A stretch of 64,000 nt of DNA from Streptomyces sp. NBC_01353. Lineage in GTDB: Bacteria; Actinomycetota; Actinomycetes; Streptomycetales; Streptomycetaceae. The notes beneath the pieces are model-generated. The model was not told the origin of the DNA. It ran no database searches and saw only the letters and a list, made by a program, of their open reading frames with translations. The stretch covers positions 4,774,001 through 4,838,000 of the forward strand of contig NZ_CP108352.1 of the NCBI RefSeq assembly GCF_036237275.1. The letters run 5' to 3'. Of the stretch, positions 9,501 to 18,729 are shown one piece after another. Within the stretch, counting starts at the first letter, position 1. Every line of letters starts with the position of its first letter. The position numbers and the translations under genes are program-made.

Positions 9501-11784
9501 CACCTCCCGTGCCGTCCGCCCGCCGCGCACCGAGCGGGAGATCGCCCTCGCCCGGCTCTTCGCCGAGGTCCTCGGTCTGGAGAGCGTCGGCGTGGACGAC
9601 CAGTTCTTCGACCTCGGCGGCGACTCCATCCGCTCGATCCAGCTGGTCAGCCGGGCCCGCGCCGAGGGCTTCGTGATCACCCCGCGGGACGTCTTCCAGC
9701 ACCAGACCGTCGAGGCGCTGATCGTCCGTGCCGCCCAGGCGACCGAGACGCTCGACCCGGCGGCCGTGGCCGAGGGCGAGCTGCCGCACTGGCTGAAGAC
9801 CCTCGAAACGCCCGACCCCTCGTACGGCGAACCCGGCGGCACGTACGCCTGGTCGACCCGAACGCTCCCCGCCGAGCTCACGGACGCGCTGCTCACCGCC
9901 CTGCCCCGGATGTTCCACGCGGGGCCCGAGCACATCGCGCTCGCCGCGCTCGCCCCGGTGCTCATCGAATGGCGCGGGCGGCACATCCCGGAGGCCAGGT
10001 CCGCGCTTCGGGTGGATCTCGCGACCGCGGCCGTCCCGGAGGCGGTACCGGTCCGGCTCACGCCGGGACTCGCGAACCTGGAGAAGAGCCTGTCGGACCC
10101 GCGCGGTCTGGCCCGTGCGCTGAAGCGGGTGAAGGAGCAGCTCCGCGCCCTGCCGGCCGAGGGCCGCAACTACGCGGAGCTGCGGCAGGGCGGCGAGGAC
10201 GTACGGCGGCAGCTGGCGGCCTTCGCGCCGTCGCAGGTCTGCTTCCGGTACGACGTCTCCGGCGACACGCCGCCGTATCCGCTGCTTATTGACGTACGGC
10301 AGGGGGAGGGCGGTTCGGTCGACACCCGCTGGCAATGGGACACCGCGCTCTTCACCGAGGCGGACGTCGCCGCGCTCGCCGACCGGTGGACCCGGACCCT
10401 GACCGCTCTCGCCGGCCTGATCGCCCACCCGGAACTGGGCGGACTCACCCCCTCCGACGTACGGCTCCTCAACCTCAAGCAGTCCACGCTCACCGCCCTG
10501 GAGCAGACCTACCCGGGGCTGCGGGACGTGCTGCCGCTCGCCCCGCTCCAGCAGGGCCTGCTGCTGCACGCCGGCGCCGCCGACCCGGAGACCGACGACG
10601 ACCCGTACCAGGGGCAGACCGTCTTCGACCTGGACGGACCGCTGGACGCCGAGCGGCTCCGGCGGGCCGCGCACGGCCTCCTGATGCGCCACGACAACCT
10701 GCGGGCGAGCTTCGCGGTCCGTGGTCTGGAGACACCCGTCCAGGTCGTACGGGACACGGTCGACGTGCCCTGGGCGAGCCACGACCTGTCCGGGCTCGCC
10801 CCCGCCGAACAGGCCGCGGAGCGGGAGCGGATCGTCGCCGAGGACGCGGCGCTCCGCTTCGACCTGGCGACCGGTCCGATGCTCCGCTTCTCGCTGCTGC
10901 GGTTCTCCGACACCCGGCACGAGCTGCTCGTCGCGGACCACCACATCCTCCTCGACGGCTGGTCCATGCCGGTCGTCCGGGGCGACCTGTTCGCGCTGTA
11001 CGAGGGCCGGGACCTGGGACCCGTCACTCCGTTCCGGGACTATCTGGCCTGGCTGGCGGAGCAGGACCGGGACGCGGCGGCCGAGGCCTGGCGGGCGTAC
11101 CTGAAGGGTGTCGACGCGCCGAGCAGGGTCGGGCACGCGGGCCTCTCCCCGCACGTCCTGCCGCGCACCACCTCCGCCGTCCTCCCCGCCGGTCTCACCC
11201 GCGATCTGACACGGGCCGCGGCCCGGCTCGGCGTCACCCTGAACACGGCGCTGCAGACCGCCTGGGGCCTCCAGCTGGGGCGCCTCACGGGCAGCGGAGA
11301 CGTCCTCTTCGGCACCACCGTCTCGGAGCGGCCGGCCGAGATCGACGGCATCGAGTCCGTCGTCGGCCTGCTCATCAACACCGTGCCGCTGAGGGTCCGT
11401 ACGGAGCCCGGCGAGCCGCTCGCCGCGACCCTCCGCCGGGTGCACTCCGCCCAACTGGAGGTCTTCCCGCACCGCCATCTCTCGCTGACCGAGATCCAGC
11501 GTCTGATGGGCGCGGGCGAGCTGTTCGACGCGTACTACGTCTTCCAGAACTACCCCGACCAGGAGGATCCGACCGGCGGGACCGACGGACTGGGGGTGAG
11601 TGAGCGGACCGACGGCGCCAAGGGCGTCTCGCACTATCCGCTCGGCATCACGGTCCTCCCCGGGGACCGTCTGGAGATCCTCTTCGGCTACCACCCCGAT
11701 CTGTTCGACCAGCGGCGGATCGACACCATCAAGGAATCCCTCATCGAGATCATCGAGGCCATCGCGGCGGAGGGCTCGGCATGA
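3529..11784 (+). CDS. Nonribosomal peptide synthetase, A-T-C-A(MT)-T-E*-C
   Basis: A 2,751-residue, two-and-a-half-module NRPS. Module 1 is A1-T1 (Ser552) without a C domain, so it probably starts the chain. Its substrate code reads D-I-L-Q-L-G-L-I-W, the classical glycine code. Module 2 is C2 (H734-H735-x3-D739), A2, and T2 (Ser2033). A2 is interrupted between motifs A8 and A9 by an N-methyltransferase domain (about residues 1545-1790, SAM motif VLEVGVGSG). My hand-read A2 code is D-P-C-T-M-A-A-V-D, which I cannot assign; Asp at the last position hints at a basic side chain. After T2 comes only the C-terminal half of an epimerisation domain (about 2080-2300), lacking HHxxxD. The protein ends with a complete C domain (H2471-H2472-x3-D2476) that has no A or T after it. 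Product prediction: Gly, then an N-methyl residue, then a trans-loaded residue. Confidence 0.93.
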   Translation: MTARVENAADAGAWTSGLVARFEEQAGRAPGAVAVRWGATSLSYAELNARANRIAHRLIARGIGPEDTVAVALPSSPELVAALLGTLKAGAMYLPLDPGYPAERLAYMTADARPRALITSPEAAAGLGPLEAATLYVGEEGTEPATNPAGRSAGPGTAAYTIYTSGSTGRPKGVVVTHGSLANFLDFMSAHHRVHADDVVLSTTPISFDIAGLELYLPLVEGATLHLVPRGTTVDGAALRRHLAEARPTLIQGTPALWQLLREAGWTPAELARGSRVLCGGEALPQDLADFLAADGHVEVWNLYGPTETTIWSLVAPVRSGEPVTIGTPLWNTGAHVLDERLAPVADGEPGELYLSGDGLARGYRGRAALTAERFVACPFGAPGARMYRTGDVVRRRADGALDFLGRVDEQVKIRGYRIELGEIEEALRRLPEVAQARVVVRADAVDHRQLAGYVVPAPGHAPEPVALRAALTAWLPDHMIPAGIAILDRFPLTPAGKVDRKALPPLEFAHSTPYRAPGDERERALVELFREVLRVERVGADDSFFDLGGNSLLATRLLARVRATLAVELPIRTVFEDRTPAALALRLAEGAPARPAPRIMERGERIPVSYAQQRLWFLHRLEGPSTTYNLPIAVRLTGDLDLDALRAAVDHLLARHESLRTYFAEGPGDAEQIVVPAAEARVDVTVHDVPEQDLQAAIDTAAGYLFDLAAEIPTRVDLFRTGPRDHVLLLCIHHIASDGWSLAPLVKDLCEAYGARRRGQDPEAPELGVQYVDYTLWQRELLGSTDDPDSPMSRQLGYWRERLAGAPELLDLPTDRPRPALATFRGDLVRFEVPAALTERLQDLAQRERASLFMVLQAAAATLLTKLGAGTDIPLGSPLAGRADSALDELVGFFVNTLVLRTDTSGNPAFAELLARVGESNLAAYEHQDLPFEYLVEVLNPARTTSHHPLFQVMLVLQNNIEPEWRLDGLTAAHETVPTHTAKFDLTIELTERFDARGGPDGLRGEIEYATDLFDRETVERFSRYLLRILDAVVADPARPLDSIDLLDEAERTALLDTWNATARELPGDSFPALFEARVARTPDALALVHEDTELSYAELDRRANRIAHWLIERGVGRDDVVGLSLRRSPELLCSLLGILKAGGVYLPLDPDYPAERLAFMVEDTRPKVLITSGDVLAKLPAEAQEVLRLAVDDPRTRDELAALPDRAPGDAERRAPLRPEDLAYVIYTSGSTGRPKGVAVTHRGIPNLARSYVERFALDENSRFLQFSSINFDPTFCEMCCTLLSGAAVILTSPEELLSPDRQRALTARFRPTHITFSPTILGSMAEDALADVPYVMVAGEACPPGLAATWSRGRTMINAYGPTEATVDTLYWECGSAGPAFEADSVPVGRPVHNTRVYVLDAALRPVAPGVTGELYIAGHGLARGYLNRPGLTAERFVACPYGPPGSRMYRTGDLATWRTLPSGEGVVDFVGRADDQVKIRGMRIELGEIEAVLDTHEGVAQAVVVVREDTAQHKQLVGYVVPKAADAAGRARDLADDIEHVDRWQEIHEQGYSEQQDLGVEQDFTGWNSSYDNQPIPLVEMREWQAATVSRILDLKPRHVLEVGVGSGLILWQVAPHVETYAGVDFSPSLIQTLGARVEESELGDRVLLRSLAAHEIGDLAGRRFDTVVINSVAQYFPSVPYLIDVLKQAMDLLEPGGRIFLGDIRHLGLLHPFLTATALHDGAHADEQVAAVRDLVAHTVELESELLLDPAFFSRVGEEIADVAGVDIQLKRGHHSNELTDFRYEVVLHKRGAELRSVRDAAELLWQEAGGLDAVRELLDSTRPVTLRVTGIPNRRVAAEVAAAHRIRTGSAGRVADLGLDGQERPGIDPEAVHALAEQLGYRAKATWTDASEGDLFDVVLIEAGAEQPFLTDLFLHKATGGQSLHEQGNDPRAEDHGRKLALEVRRHAARQLPEHMVPAAVVLLDKLPLTPNGKLDTRRLPAPDFTSRAVRPPRTEREIALARLFAEVLGLESVGVDDQFFDLGGDSIRSIQLVSRARAEGFVITPRDVFQHQTVEALIVRAAQATETLDPAAVAEGELPHWLKTLETPDPSYGEPGGTYAWSTRTLPAELTDALLTALPRMFHAGPEHIALAALAPVLIEWRGRHIPEARSALRVDLATAAVPEAVPVRLTPGLANLEKSLSDPRGLARALKRVKEQLRALPAEGRNYAELRQGGEDVRRQLAAFAPSQVCFRYDVSGDTPPYPLLIDVRQGEGGSVDTRWQWDTALFTEADVAALADRWTRTLTALAGLIAHPELGGLTPSDVRLLNLKQSTLTALEQTYPGLRDVLPLAPLQQGLLLHAGAADPETDDDPYQGQTVFDLDGPLDAERLRRAAHGLLMRHDNLRASFAVRGLETPVQVVRDTVDVPWASHDLSGLAPAEQAAERERIVAEDAALRFDLATGPMLRFSLLRFSDTRHELLVADHHILLDGWSMPVVRGDLFALYEGRDLGPVTPFRDYLAWLAEQDRDAAAEAWRAYLKGVDAPSRVGHAGLSPHVLPRTTSAVLPAGLTRDLTRAAARLGVTLNTALQTAWGLQLGRLTGSGDVLFGTTVSERPAEIDGIESVVGLLINTVPLRVRTEPGEPLAATLRRVHSAQLEVFPHRHLSLTEIQRLMGAGELFDAYYVFQNYPDQEDPTGGTDGLGVSERTDGAKGVSHYPLGITVLPGDRLEILFGYHPDLFDQRRIDTIKESLIEIIEAIAAEGSA

Positions 11785-13061
11785 AGAGCTTCTTCCGACT
11801 GATCCGCGAACTGCCCATCCCCGTACGGATCCTGCTGCTGTGCGCGATGGCGCGCGCGGTCAGCTTCTTCGCGATCCTCGCCTACCTCCCGATCTACCTG
11901 CACGACGCGCTCGACATGAACGGCGCCACCATCGGCTATGTGCTCGGGGTGTGCCTGATCGTCGGCACGGTGGTCAGCGTCTACGGCGGCTATCTCGCCG
12001 ACCGGTTCGTGAAGGTCCACTTCATGATCGCCCTCGACGTGGTGCTCACCGTCCTGTACGGCGGGCTGCCGCTGATCGGCTCGCCGGTGCTGGTGATCGG
12101 CATCCTGCTCGCCGCCAACATCGCCTCGTCGTCCATGAGCGTCACCGCCAACGCGCTCCTCGCCGATCTGCTGCCCTCGGAGAACCGGGCGAAGGTCTTC
12201 TCGCTGCGGTACTCGCTGCAGAACATCGGCGCCGCCGTCGGCCCCTTCCTGGGCGTCTGGACGGTGCAGGCCGGCCAGGGCGGTCCGTTCGTACTCTCCG
12301 CGGGCGTCATCTTCGCCGCCCTGCTGCCGCTGCTCGTCTTCCGCAAGCTCTTCACCGGCGCGGCGGCCGAGGACGCCGCCGCCCGGCAGGAGAAGACCGA
12401 AGAGGCGGCGGACGACGCCGAGTCGATGAACTTCCGCGAGGTGCTGCGGGTGATGCGGGCCGACCGGCGGCTCGGGCTCTTCACCCTCGGCGGCATCCTC
12501 AGCATCGTCGTCTACGGCCCGCTGCTGACGTACATGTCGCAGTACCTGGTCACCGTCGAGTCCCGCGACACCGCCTACCAGCTGGTCGCCTACATCTCGG
12601 CCGCCAACGCGATCGTCGTGATCTCCACCCAGTACGTCATCGGCAGCAGGCTCAAGGAGAAGACGCTGCTGCGCTGGCTGACCTGGGGCACCGGGGCGTT
12701 CGTCCTCGGGCTCGTCGGCATGGCCCTGTCCACCGAGGCATGGATCATCGTCGCCGCGATCGTCGTCTTCACGATCGGCGAGGTGATCGTCGTACCCGCC
12801 GAGTACATGTTCATCGACGCCATCGCGCCCGACAACCTGCGCGGCAGCTACTTCGGGGCCCAGAACCTCGTCCACATCGGTGTGGCCATCGGCCCGATCA
12901 TCTGCGGCTTCCTGCTCGTGCACGCCTCGCCCGCGGCGATGTTCGCCGCGCTCGTCGCGCTCGTGATCGCCGGCTGGTGGTTCTACGTCCTCGGCTGCCG
13001 CGCCAGCGCACCCAGCACCGCCACCGCCGTCGGTGCCGACGCACAGAAAGTGAATCCGTGA
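11781..13061 (+). CDS. MFS transporter, probable peptide exporter
   Basis: This 426-residue protein has the hydrophobic pattern of a major facilitator, with the conserved loop [10 protein letters not shown] after the second helix and a charged central loop (about residues 195-220) dividing two six-helix halves. Its ATG overlaps the NRPS stop as ATGA, so it is translated with the cluster and is the obvious candidate to export the peptide and give self-protection. The substrate cannot be read from the sequence. Confidence 0.88.
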   Translation: MKSFFRLIRELPIPVRILLLCAMARAVSFFAILAYLPIYLHDALDMNGATIGYVLGVCLIVGTVVSVYGGYLADRFVKVHFMIALDVVLTVLYGGLPLIGSPVLVIGILLAANIASSSMSVTANALLADLLPSENRAKVFSLRYSLQNIGAAVGPFLGVWTVQAGQGGPFVLSAGVIFAALLPLLVFRKLFTGAAAEDAAARQEKTEEAADDAESMNFREVLRVMRADRRLGLFTLGGILSIVVYGPLLTYMSQYLVTVESRDTAYQLVAYISAANAIVVISTQYVIGSRLKEKTLLRWLTWGTGAFVLGLVGMALSTEAWIIVAAIVVFTIGEVIVVPAEYMFIDAIAPDNLRGSYFGAQNLVHIGVAIGPIICGFLLVHASPAAMFAALVALVIAGWWFYVLGCRASAPSTATAVGADAQKVNP

Positions 13062-13069
13062 GGTAGATC

Positions 13070-13735
13070 ATGAGCTTCGTCGAGATCGTCCAGAAGACCC
13101 TCTGTCCCTTCGCCAAGCCGTCGAAGATGGGGCCGGCCCTCACCGTCACCACGGCCGACGTCGAGCGGGAGCTGAGAGAACACCATGCCGCCATCGCCGA
13201 CTTCTTCCGTACGGCGAGAGACGCGGAGCTCGACGGCATGGTGATCACCTTCGAGGACGAGACCCTCGGGGCGACCCTGGACTCCCTGACCCGGCTGACG
13301 AAGCGGTTCTTCGAGACGCTCTGCGCGCTCTGGCCGAGCGTCTACATCCAGGACGCACCGGAGCCGGACGAGACCTGGTACGCCATGATCGAGGGCGAGC
13401 GGTTCTTCGTCGTCTCGTTCGCCCCCTGCTATCCCGAGCACTCGCCGCGCTACAACCACGGCAGCCGGCACACGTACTTCCTGCTCCAGCCGGCCTCCAC
13501 CTTCGAACGGAACGCGGAGGCGATCGACAAGCGCAGGCAGCGCATTCACCGGGCGTTCACGGCCGTGGGCAAGCCGTACGACGCCCGGCTCGCCAATGTC
13601 GAGAACGACATGTTCAAGTCCGTCATGCCGATCTCGCCGATCGACCGGCACATTCCGTGGTGGGAGGCCGGGGTCCCAACGGAGGCCGAGGCCGGGCTCG
13701 GCGCCGAGCCCGGCGAGACGAAGCGGGCGGGTTAG
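13070..13735 (+). CDS. Cluster protein of unknown function, possible YqcI/YcgG-like haem oxygenase
   Basis: A 221-residue soluble protein that I do not recognise with confidence. It opens with a Cys-Pro-Phe-Ala motif (about residues 12-15) and carries APCYP, SPRYNHGSRHTYFLLQP and WW motifs. These recall the YqcI/YcgG family, some of whose members (GntA of guanitoxin biosynthesis) are haem-dependent N-hydroxylases. If that holds, it could oxidise a guanidine or amine in the peptide. It lies 8 bases after the exporter, and its stop directly abuts the ATG of the phosphopantetheinyl transferase, so it is part of the biosynthetic operon. Confidence 0.55.
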   Translation: MSFVEIVQKTLCPFAKPSKMGPALTVTTADVERELREHHAAIADFFRTARDAELDGMVITFEDETLGATLDSLTRLTKRFFETLCALWPSVYIQDAPEPDETWYAMIEGERFFVVSFAPCYPEHSPRYNHGSRHTYFLLQPASTFERNAEAIDKRRQRIHRAFTAVGKPYDARLANVENDMFKSVMPISPIDRHIPWWEAGVPTEAEAGLGAEPGETKRAG

Positions 13736-14461
13736 ATGATCGAGGGACTCCTGCCCCGGCCGGTCGCGACCGCGGAGGCGTTCGGCGACCCGGCCGGGGA
13801 ACCCGTCCCCTTCCCCGGGGAGGAGCATCTCCTTCCCGGCGCCGTGCCCGTGCGGCGCCGGGAGTTCACCACCGCGCGGGCCTGCGCGCGACGGGCGCTC
13901 GGGCGGCTCGGCGTCCCGCCGGCGCCCCTCCCGTACGACTCCAACCGCGCCCCCGTCTGGCCGGACGGGTTCATCGGCAGCATCACGCACTGCACCGGCT
14001 ACCGGGGCGCCGCCGTCGCGCGGGCCACGGACCTGGCGGCCCTCGGCATCGACGCCGAGCCGCACGGTCCGCTCGACGGCACCGGCGTGCTGTCCATGGT
14101 GAGCAGTGCCGAAGAGCGGGCGCATCTCGCCGATCTGGCGGCGGTGCGGCCGGACGTCCACTGGGACCGGGCCCTGTTCAGCGCCAAGGAGAGCGTGTTC
14201 AAGGCGTGGTTCCCGTTGACCGGGCGGTGGCTGGACTTCAAGGAGGCCACGGTCGCCTTCCAGCCGCGCACGGAAAGCTTCACCGCTCGCCTGCATGTCG
14301 AAGGACCGCTGGTCGACGGCGTGCGGACGACCGGCTTCGACGGGGGATTTCTGGTCAGCGGCGGGCTGATGCTCACCGCGACGACGGTGCGCCGGGCGAC
14401 CCTCGCGGGGCGGGGTGCCGAGAATGACCCCGATCTGTCACGACCGAGAGGGCCCCGATGA
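13736..14461 (+). CDS. 4'-phosphopantetheinyl transferase (EntD/Npt-type)
   Basis: A 241-residue Sfp/EntD-superfamily enzyme that installs phosphopantetheine on the carrier domains of the synthetase. The magnesium-binding pair Asp106 and Glu108 (GIDAEP) and the K151-E152-S153 motif (SAKESVFKAW) are present, as is the substrate-binding GFIGSITHC stretch. The start codon abuts the preceding stop and the stop overlaps the ATG of rsgA, so it is embedded in the operon. It most likely activates T1, T2 and the T-TE protein. Confidence 0.93.
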   Translation: MIEGLLPRPVATAEAFGDPAGEPVPFPGEEHLLPGAVPVRRREFTTARACARRALGRLGVPPAPLPYDSNRAPVWPDGFIGSITHCTGYRGAAVARATDLAALGIDAEPHGPLDGTGVLSMVSSAEERAHLADLAAVRPDVHWDRALFSAKESVFKAWFPLTGRWLDFKEATVAFQPRTESFTARLHVEGPLVDGVRTTGFDGGFLVSGGLMLTATTVRRATLAGRGAENDPDLSRPRGPR

Positions 14462-15633
14462 CGCGTGTGACGCTTCCGGGCTATGGGTGGGACTCCGACT
14501 GGGCGGACGCGTTCGCGCCGTACGAGGGGACGGGTCTCGTACCCGGCCGGGTCGTACGGGTGGACCGCGGGCGCTGCGAACTCGTGGTGGAGGGAGGCGA
14601 GGTGGGGGATTCCGCGGCCGGTGGGACGGGCGGCGGCGCGGACGGCGAGACGGGCGCCGCCCGGACGGGCGCCGGCGTGGCCGTCCGTACGGTACGGGCC
14701 GACACCGAGCCGGCCCTCGGCTCCGACCCGCGCGACACCCCCTGCACGGGCGACTGGGCCGCCGTCGACACCACTCCCGCGAGCGGCCCCGTCGTCCGGG
14801 CGCTGCTGCCCCGCCGCACACGCTTCACCCGTTCGACCTCGTCCGCCCGCTCCGAGGGCCAGGTCCTGGCGGCCAACATCGACCTGGCCGTGATCGCGGT
14901 CTCGCTGGCCGTCGAGCTCGATCTGGGCCGACTGGAGCGCTTCCTCTCGCTGGCCTGGTCCAGCGGCGCCCAGCCCGTCGTCGTCCTCACCAAGACGGAC
15001 CTGGTCCCCGACATCACCCATCTCGTGAGCGACGTGGAGCAGGCGGGCCCGGGGGCCGCGGTGTTCCCCGTCAGCGCGGTCAGCGGCGCAGGCCTCGACG
15101 CCCTCGCCGCCGAACTCGCGGACCGTACCTCGGCGTTGCTCGGCCAGTCGGGGGTGGGCAAGTCCACGCTCGTCAACGCCTTGCTCGGCGTGGAGGAGCA
15201 GGAGTCGGGTCCGGTCCGGGGCAGCGACGGCAAGGGCCGGCACACCACCACGACCCGCGATCTGCTGCTCCTGCCGCGCGGCGGACTGCTGATCGACACC
15301 CCCGGGCTGCGCGGGGTGGGCCTGTGGGAGGCCAACGAGGGGCTCTCCCAGGTGTTCGCCGAGATCGAGGAGCTGGCCGCGCACTGCCGCTTCCACGACT
15401 GCGAGCACCATGCCGAGCCGGACTGCGCGGTGCTCGCGGCGGTCGAGGACGGCACGCTCTCGCACCGCCGATTCGAGAGCTATCGCAAACTCCTGCGCGA
15501 GAGCGCGTGGATCGCCTCACGCACCGACGCACGGCTGCGCGCCGAACTGAGCCGGGAGTGGAAACGCCGGGAGGCGGCCGGTCGGGAGATGTACGAACGC
15601 AAGCGTGGCGGGAAACACCGCAAGGCGTTCTGA
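14458..15633 (+). CDS. rsgA: Ribosome small subunit-dependent GTPase RsgA
   Basis: A 391-residue circularly permuted GTPase. The G4 motif TKTD (178-181) precedes the P-loop GQSGVGKS (229-236) and G3 (DTPG), and a zinc site follows in HCRFHDCEHHAEPDC. RsgA checks maturation of the 30S decoding site. An Ala/Gly-rich insert (about residues 50-75) lies in the N-terminal OB-fold region. Its ATG overlaps the phosphopantetheinyl transferase stop as ATGA, which ties its translation to the peptide cluster. That placement could be chance, or could mark a second, protective copy if the product targets the 30S subunit. Confidence 0.92.
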   Translation: MTRVTLPGYGWDSDWADAFAPYEGTGLVPGRVVRVDRGRCELVVEGGEVGDSAAGGTGGGADGETGAARTGAGVAVRTVRADTEPALGSDPRDTPCTGDWAAVDTTPASGPVVRALLPRRTRFTRSTSSARSEGQVLAANIDLAVIAVSLAVELDLGRLERFLSLAWSSGAQPVVVLTKTDLVPDITHLVSDVEQAGPGAAVFPVSAVSGAGLDALAAELADRTSALLGQSGVGKSTLVNALLGVEEQESGPVRGSDGKGRHTTTTRDLLLLPRGGLLIDTPGLRGVGLWEANEGLSQVFAEIEELAAHCRFHDCEHHAEPDCAVLAAVEDGTLSHRRFESYRKLLRESAWIASRTDARLRAELSREWKRREAAGREMYERKRGGKHRKAF

Positions 15634-15844
15634 CGGTGGTCCGCGCACCGTCCCCGAGCGTCGATCTGGCCACTTGCAGCCACTGCACCATGGTGCCATC
15701 CGAACTTCTTGTAGCGCCCGTTCGGCCCCTGGCAGATTACTCACCGGCGGCCGCCGACCGACAGCCACACAATGGCCGGCTCACCGGCTCGCCTGCGGAA
15801 TTGAGCAATTCACTCGGGTCACTTCGATGGAATCGGACGGGAAA

Positions 15845-16027
15845 ATGCGAAGCAAGGCATTCGTCTACCTGATCTCGTGCGCCGCGGCCGTGACGACGAC
15901 GGTCCTGGGGGCCACCACCGCGCAGGCGGCGCAGACCCACGAGGTCGCGTCCGCCCCGGCGGCCGGCGCGACCGCCGCCACCCCCGGCCCGAACGGCGAC
16001 GGCGGCGACAGCTGGGGCTGGGACTGA
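15845..16027 (+). CDS. Small secreted peptide (60 residues), unknown function
   Basis: A short ORF with a clear Sec-type signal: MRSK, a hydrophobic core (about residues 5-23) and an AQA-AQ cleavage region near residue 29. The remaining ~30 residues are Ala/Pro/Gly-rich and end in the acidic, Trp-rich tail DSWGWD. The start could also be the ATG at 15827. It sits 51 bases upstream of the VioC-like oxygenase, on the same strand. I do not recognise the family; it could be a small exported protein or, speculatively, a precursor peptide. Confidence 0.55.
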   Translation: MRSKAFVYLISCAAAVTTTVLGATTAQAAQTHEVASAPAAGATAATPGPNGDGGDSWGWD

Positions 16028-16077
16028 AGGCCGGATCCCCAGGCCCCGACACCCACACGCCAGAGAGGGCGAATTCC

Positions 16078-17100
16078 GTGACCACTGACCAGGGTGTACT
16101 CCACTACGACTTGTCCGCCGACGAAGTCGCCCAGTTGGACGCGTTGATCGCCGAACTGGGCGAGGCGGGCTGCGACCCGGGCGACCCGCACTTCCACGAC
16201 GAGGCCTGGGAGCTCGCCGCGCGACTCCCCGTGGGTGTGCGGAAGTTCCTCGCGGAGTTCCGGCGCGACGACCCGGCCGCGGCGTTCAAGATCAGGGGAT
16301 TCGCGGTCGACGACAGCGCCGTGGGGCCCACTCCGCGGAACTGGGCGGAAGCCGCGGCGTCGCTGCGCACCCGGCGCGAGGAACTCTTCCTTTCCTTGAT
16401 CGGCAAGTGTCTCGGGGAAGTCTTCAGCTGGCCGACTTTGCAGTCCGGAAGAATGATCCAGAATGTGCTGCCGATCGCCGGCGAGGAGAACGAGCAGAGC
16501 GGTCACGGCAGCGACGTCCTGCTCGAATGGCACACCGAGGACGGGTTCCACCCCTATCGCTGCGACTATCTGGCCCTGTTCGGAATCCGAAACCATGACC
16601 GAGTTCCGACGACCGTCGCCTCCATACGGGATGTGACGCTGAGCGCGGAAACGCGCAGGGTCCTCGGGGAACCGCGGTTCTACATTCTTCCCGACGACGA
16701 GCACCTGCGGCAGCTCGCCGCCCAGCAGCCGAACCACCCGGGCCTGTTGCGGATGCGGGCGATGCGCGAGACCCCGGAGCCGGTGGCGGTGCTGTTCGGC
16801 GCGCCCGACTCGCCGTACCTGCGGATCGACCCCTTCTTCATGCGCTGTGTGGAGGGCGACGCGTCGGCCGAGCAGGCGCTCAAGGAGCTCGTACGGGAGC
16901 TGGAGGCGGCGACCCGCGACGTGGTCGTCGAGGCGGGCACGCTGCTCGTCGTCGACAACTACCTCGCCGTGCACGGCCGCAAGGCGTTCACCGCCCGCTA
17001 CGACGGCACCGACCGGTGGCTGCAGAAGGCGATCATCACCCGCGACCTGCGCAAGTCCCGCGACACCCGGGAGACGGCCGCCGGCCGGGTCCTGGTCTAG
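16078..17100 (+). CDS. VioC/AsnO-type Fe(II)/2-oxoglutarate amino acid hydroxylase
   Basis: A 340-residue clavaminate synthase-like oxygenase. Iron ligands are His152 and Glu154 (WHTEDGFHPYRCDY) and His299 (AVHGRKAF); Arg313 (GTDRWLQK) is the likely 2-oxoglutarate anchor. The HTED-FHPYR signature is typical of beta-hydroxylases acting on free Arg, Asn, or enduracididine (VioC, AsnO, MppO, GntD). The GTG at 16078 follows a GAGAGGG ribosome-binding site and is preferred over upstream in-frame positions. It probably supplies or tailors the residue used by the second NRPS module; membership in the cluster is inferred from closeness. Confidence 0.88.
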   Translation: MTTDQGVLHYDLSADEVAQLDALIAELGEAGCDPGDPHFHDEAWELAARLPVGVRKFLAEFRRDDPAAAFKIRGFAVDDSAVGPTPRNWAEAAASLRTRREELFLSLIGKCLGEVFSWPTLQSGRMIQNVLPIAGEENEQSGHGSDVLLEWHTEDGFHPYRCDYLALFGIRNHDRVPTTVASIRDVTLSAETRRVLGEPRFYILPDDEHLRQLAAQQPNHPGLLRMRAMRETPEPVAVLFGAPDSPYLRIDPFFMRCVEGDASAEQALKELVRELEAATRDVVVEAGTLLVVDNYLAVHGRKAFTARYDGTDRWLQKAIITRDLRKSRDTRETAAGRVLV

Positions 17101-17131
17101 TGCCCGTCGAGACGAGAGGAAGAGAGGTGTG

Positions 17132-18463
17132 ATGGCAGGGTCCGAAGGTATGCCGGTGGACGCGATCGTCCTGGCCGACGTCGCGATCGTCCTGGTCGTG
17201 GGCGCCGTCATGGTCCGGCTCGGCCGGAGGCTCCACCAGCCGCCGGTGGTCGCGGAGATCGCGGCCGGTCTGATGCTCGGCCCCAGCCTGCTGGGGCTGC
17301 TGCCCGGCGACCTGCCCGCGCTGCTGTTCCCGCCCGAGGCCCGGCCGGGCCTCTCGGCCCTCGCGCAGCTGGGCCTCGCGCTCTTCATGTTCCTGGCGGG
17401 CTGGGAGCTGGACCTGGGTGTGCTGCGCGGCCGGATCAGGTCGGTGGGCTCGACGGCCGTCCTCGCCATGGCCGTTCCGTTCGTGGTGGGCGCCGGGGCG
17501 GCGGCACTGCTGTACCGCTCGACGGCGCCCGACGGGGTCGGCTCGGACATGTTCGTGCTCTACATGGCGACCGCGTTCTCCATCACCGCGTTCCCGGTCC
17601 TCGCCCGCATCATCCGGGACCGGCGGCTCGGCCACACCCGCGTCGGCACGACGGCGATGGCCTGTGCGGCAGCGGGCGACGTGGTCGCCTGGTGCGTGCT
17701 GGTTCTGGTGGTGGCGCTCGCGGGCGCCAGTGGTGCCGGTGGTGCGAGTGGTGCGGCCGACGGCATGGGCGGGCTGTTCACCGTCATCGCCCTGACCATC
17801 GCCTACGCGGCGGCCATGGCCCTCGTCGTACGGCCCCTGCTGCACCGGGCGCTGCGCCTCGCGGCCGGAGGCCGGCAGGAGACCGGAGTACGGCTCGTCC
17901 TGATCGTGGCCGGTGTGCTGCTCTCCTCGTACGCCACCACCTGGATCGGCATCCACGCCATCTTCGGGGCCTTCGCCTTCGGTCTGGTCATGCCCCGCAA
18001 GGACGCCCTGCGGCTGCACCAGCAGATCGGTGCGCCGCTGGAGAAGGCGGCCGGTCTGCTGCTCCCGGTCTTCTTCGTCATCACCGGCCTCTCCGTCGAC
18101 ATCGGCGGACTCGGCTGGTCCGGGCTGGTCGCCCTGCTGCTGATCCTGGTGACCGCGGTGGTCGGGAAGTTCGCCGGCGCCGCGATCCCGGCGCGGCTCT
18201 CGGGGATGAGCTGGCGGGACGCGGGCGCGTTCGGGACGCTGATGAACACCCGGGGCCTCACGGAGATCGTGATCCTCGGGATCGGCCGGGACCTGGGCCT
18301 GATCGGGCCGGAGTTGTTCACCAGCATGGTGCTCATGGCCCTGGTGACCACGGCGATGGCGGGCCCGCTGCTGCGCCTCCTCGGGGTCGGGGACACCTCG
18401 CCGGTGTCGATGCCGGAGCAGCCGGTGGGGGACCGCAAGCAGCCGATCGGGGCCAAGGGGTGA
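17132..18463 (+). CDS. Kef-type cation/proton antiporter (CPA2 family)
   Basis: A 443-residue membrane protein with about twelve hydrophobic segments. Family features include the early PPVVAEIAAGLMLGPSLLG motif, LFMFLAGWELDL, the SITAFPVLARI region, and GTLMNTRGLTEIVIL near the end. Such proteins exchange Na+ or K+ for protons. Similar antiporters are often found at the edges of antibiotic clusters. ATG at 17132 follows a strong AGAGGAAGAGAGG site; a GTG directly before it is an alternative. The stop overlaps the next small gene. Confidence 0.87.
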   Translation: MAGSEGMPVDAIVLADVAIVLVVGAVMVRLGRRLHQPPVVAEIAAGLMLGPSLLGLLPGDLPALLFPPEARPGLSALAQLGLALFMFLAGWELDLGVLRGRIRSVGSTAVLAMAVPFVVGAGAAALLYRSTAPDGVGSDMFVLYMATAFSITAFPVLARIIRDRRLGHTRVGTTAMACAAAGDVVAWCVLVLVVALAGASGAGGASGAADGMGGLFTVIALTIAYAAAMALVVRPLLHRALRLAAGGRQETGVRLVLIVAGVLLSSYATTWIGIHAIFGAFAFGLVMPRKDALRLHQQIGAPLEKAAGLLLPVFFVITGLSVDIGGLGWSGLVALLLILVTAVVGKFAGAAIPARLSGMSWRDAGAFGTLMNTRGLTEIVILGIGRDLGLIGPELFTSMVLMALVTTAMAGPLLRLLGVGDTSPVSMPEQPVGDRKQPIGAKG

Positions 18464-18660
18464 GCCCCGCGCGGTACTTCGGGTACGAGCTCCGCGCCGA
18501 CGGCACGGTCGTCCTCACCCGCGGCTGCCGGACCGTCGGGGTCGTGCGCGGCGACGCGGAGGTCGCGCGGTTCCTCGAGGAGCTGACGGCGGCGGCCGGC
18601 GGTCGGCAGGAGGCGCTGGCCCGTTGGGCGGCCCGGGCAGCCACCCGAACGTCGGTGTAG
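18460..18660 (+). CDS. Small hypothetical protein coupled to the antiporter
   Basis: A 66-residue ORF starting with GTG inside the antiporter stop (GTGA overlap), so it is probably translated by reinitiation. The sequence is soluble: a short beta-rich start (YFGYELRADGTVVLTRG) and a predicted helix (EVARFLEELTAAAGG). No family is recognised. Overlap and codon bias argue that it is real. Confidence 0.55.
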   Translation: MSPARYFGYELRADGTVVLTRGCRTVGVVRGDAEVARFLEELTAAAGGRQEALARWAARAATRTSV

Positions 18661-18729
18661 CCCCGCTAAAGCATCGCTGTAGAACTACTCGCTTGTGCTG
18701 ACGCGTCGGGGTGGGGGAGGTTCGCTGAC

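Noticed and set aside
3466-11694. An antisense open frame of about 2,740 codons opposite the NRPS gene
   Set aside because: It mirrors the third-position GC pattern of the NRPS, its translation is low-complexity Gly/Arg/Glu/Val, and the plus strand has clear NRPS domains.
15845-17100. RiPP precursor with its modifying enzyme
   Set aside because: The peptide has a Sec signal rather than a RiPP leader, and the oxygenase resembles enzymes acting on free amino acids, so I kept it only as a low-confidence observation.
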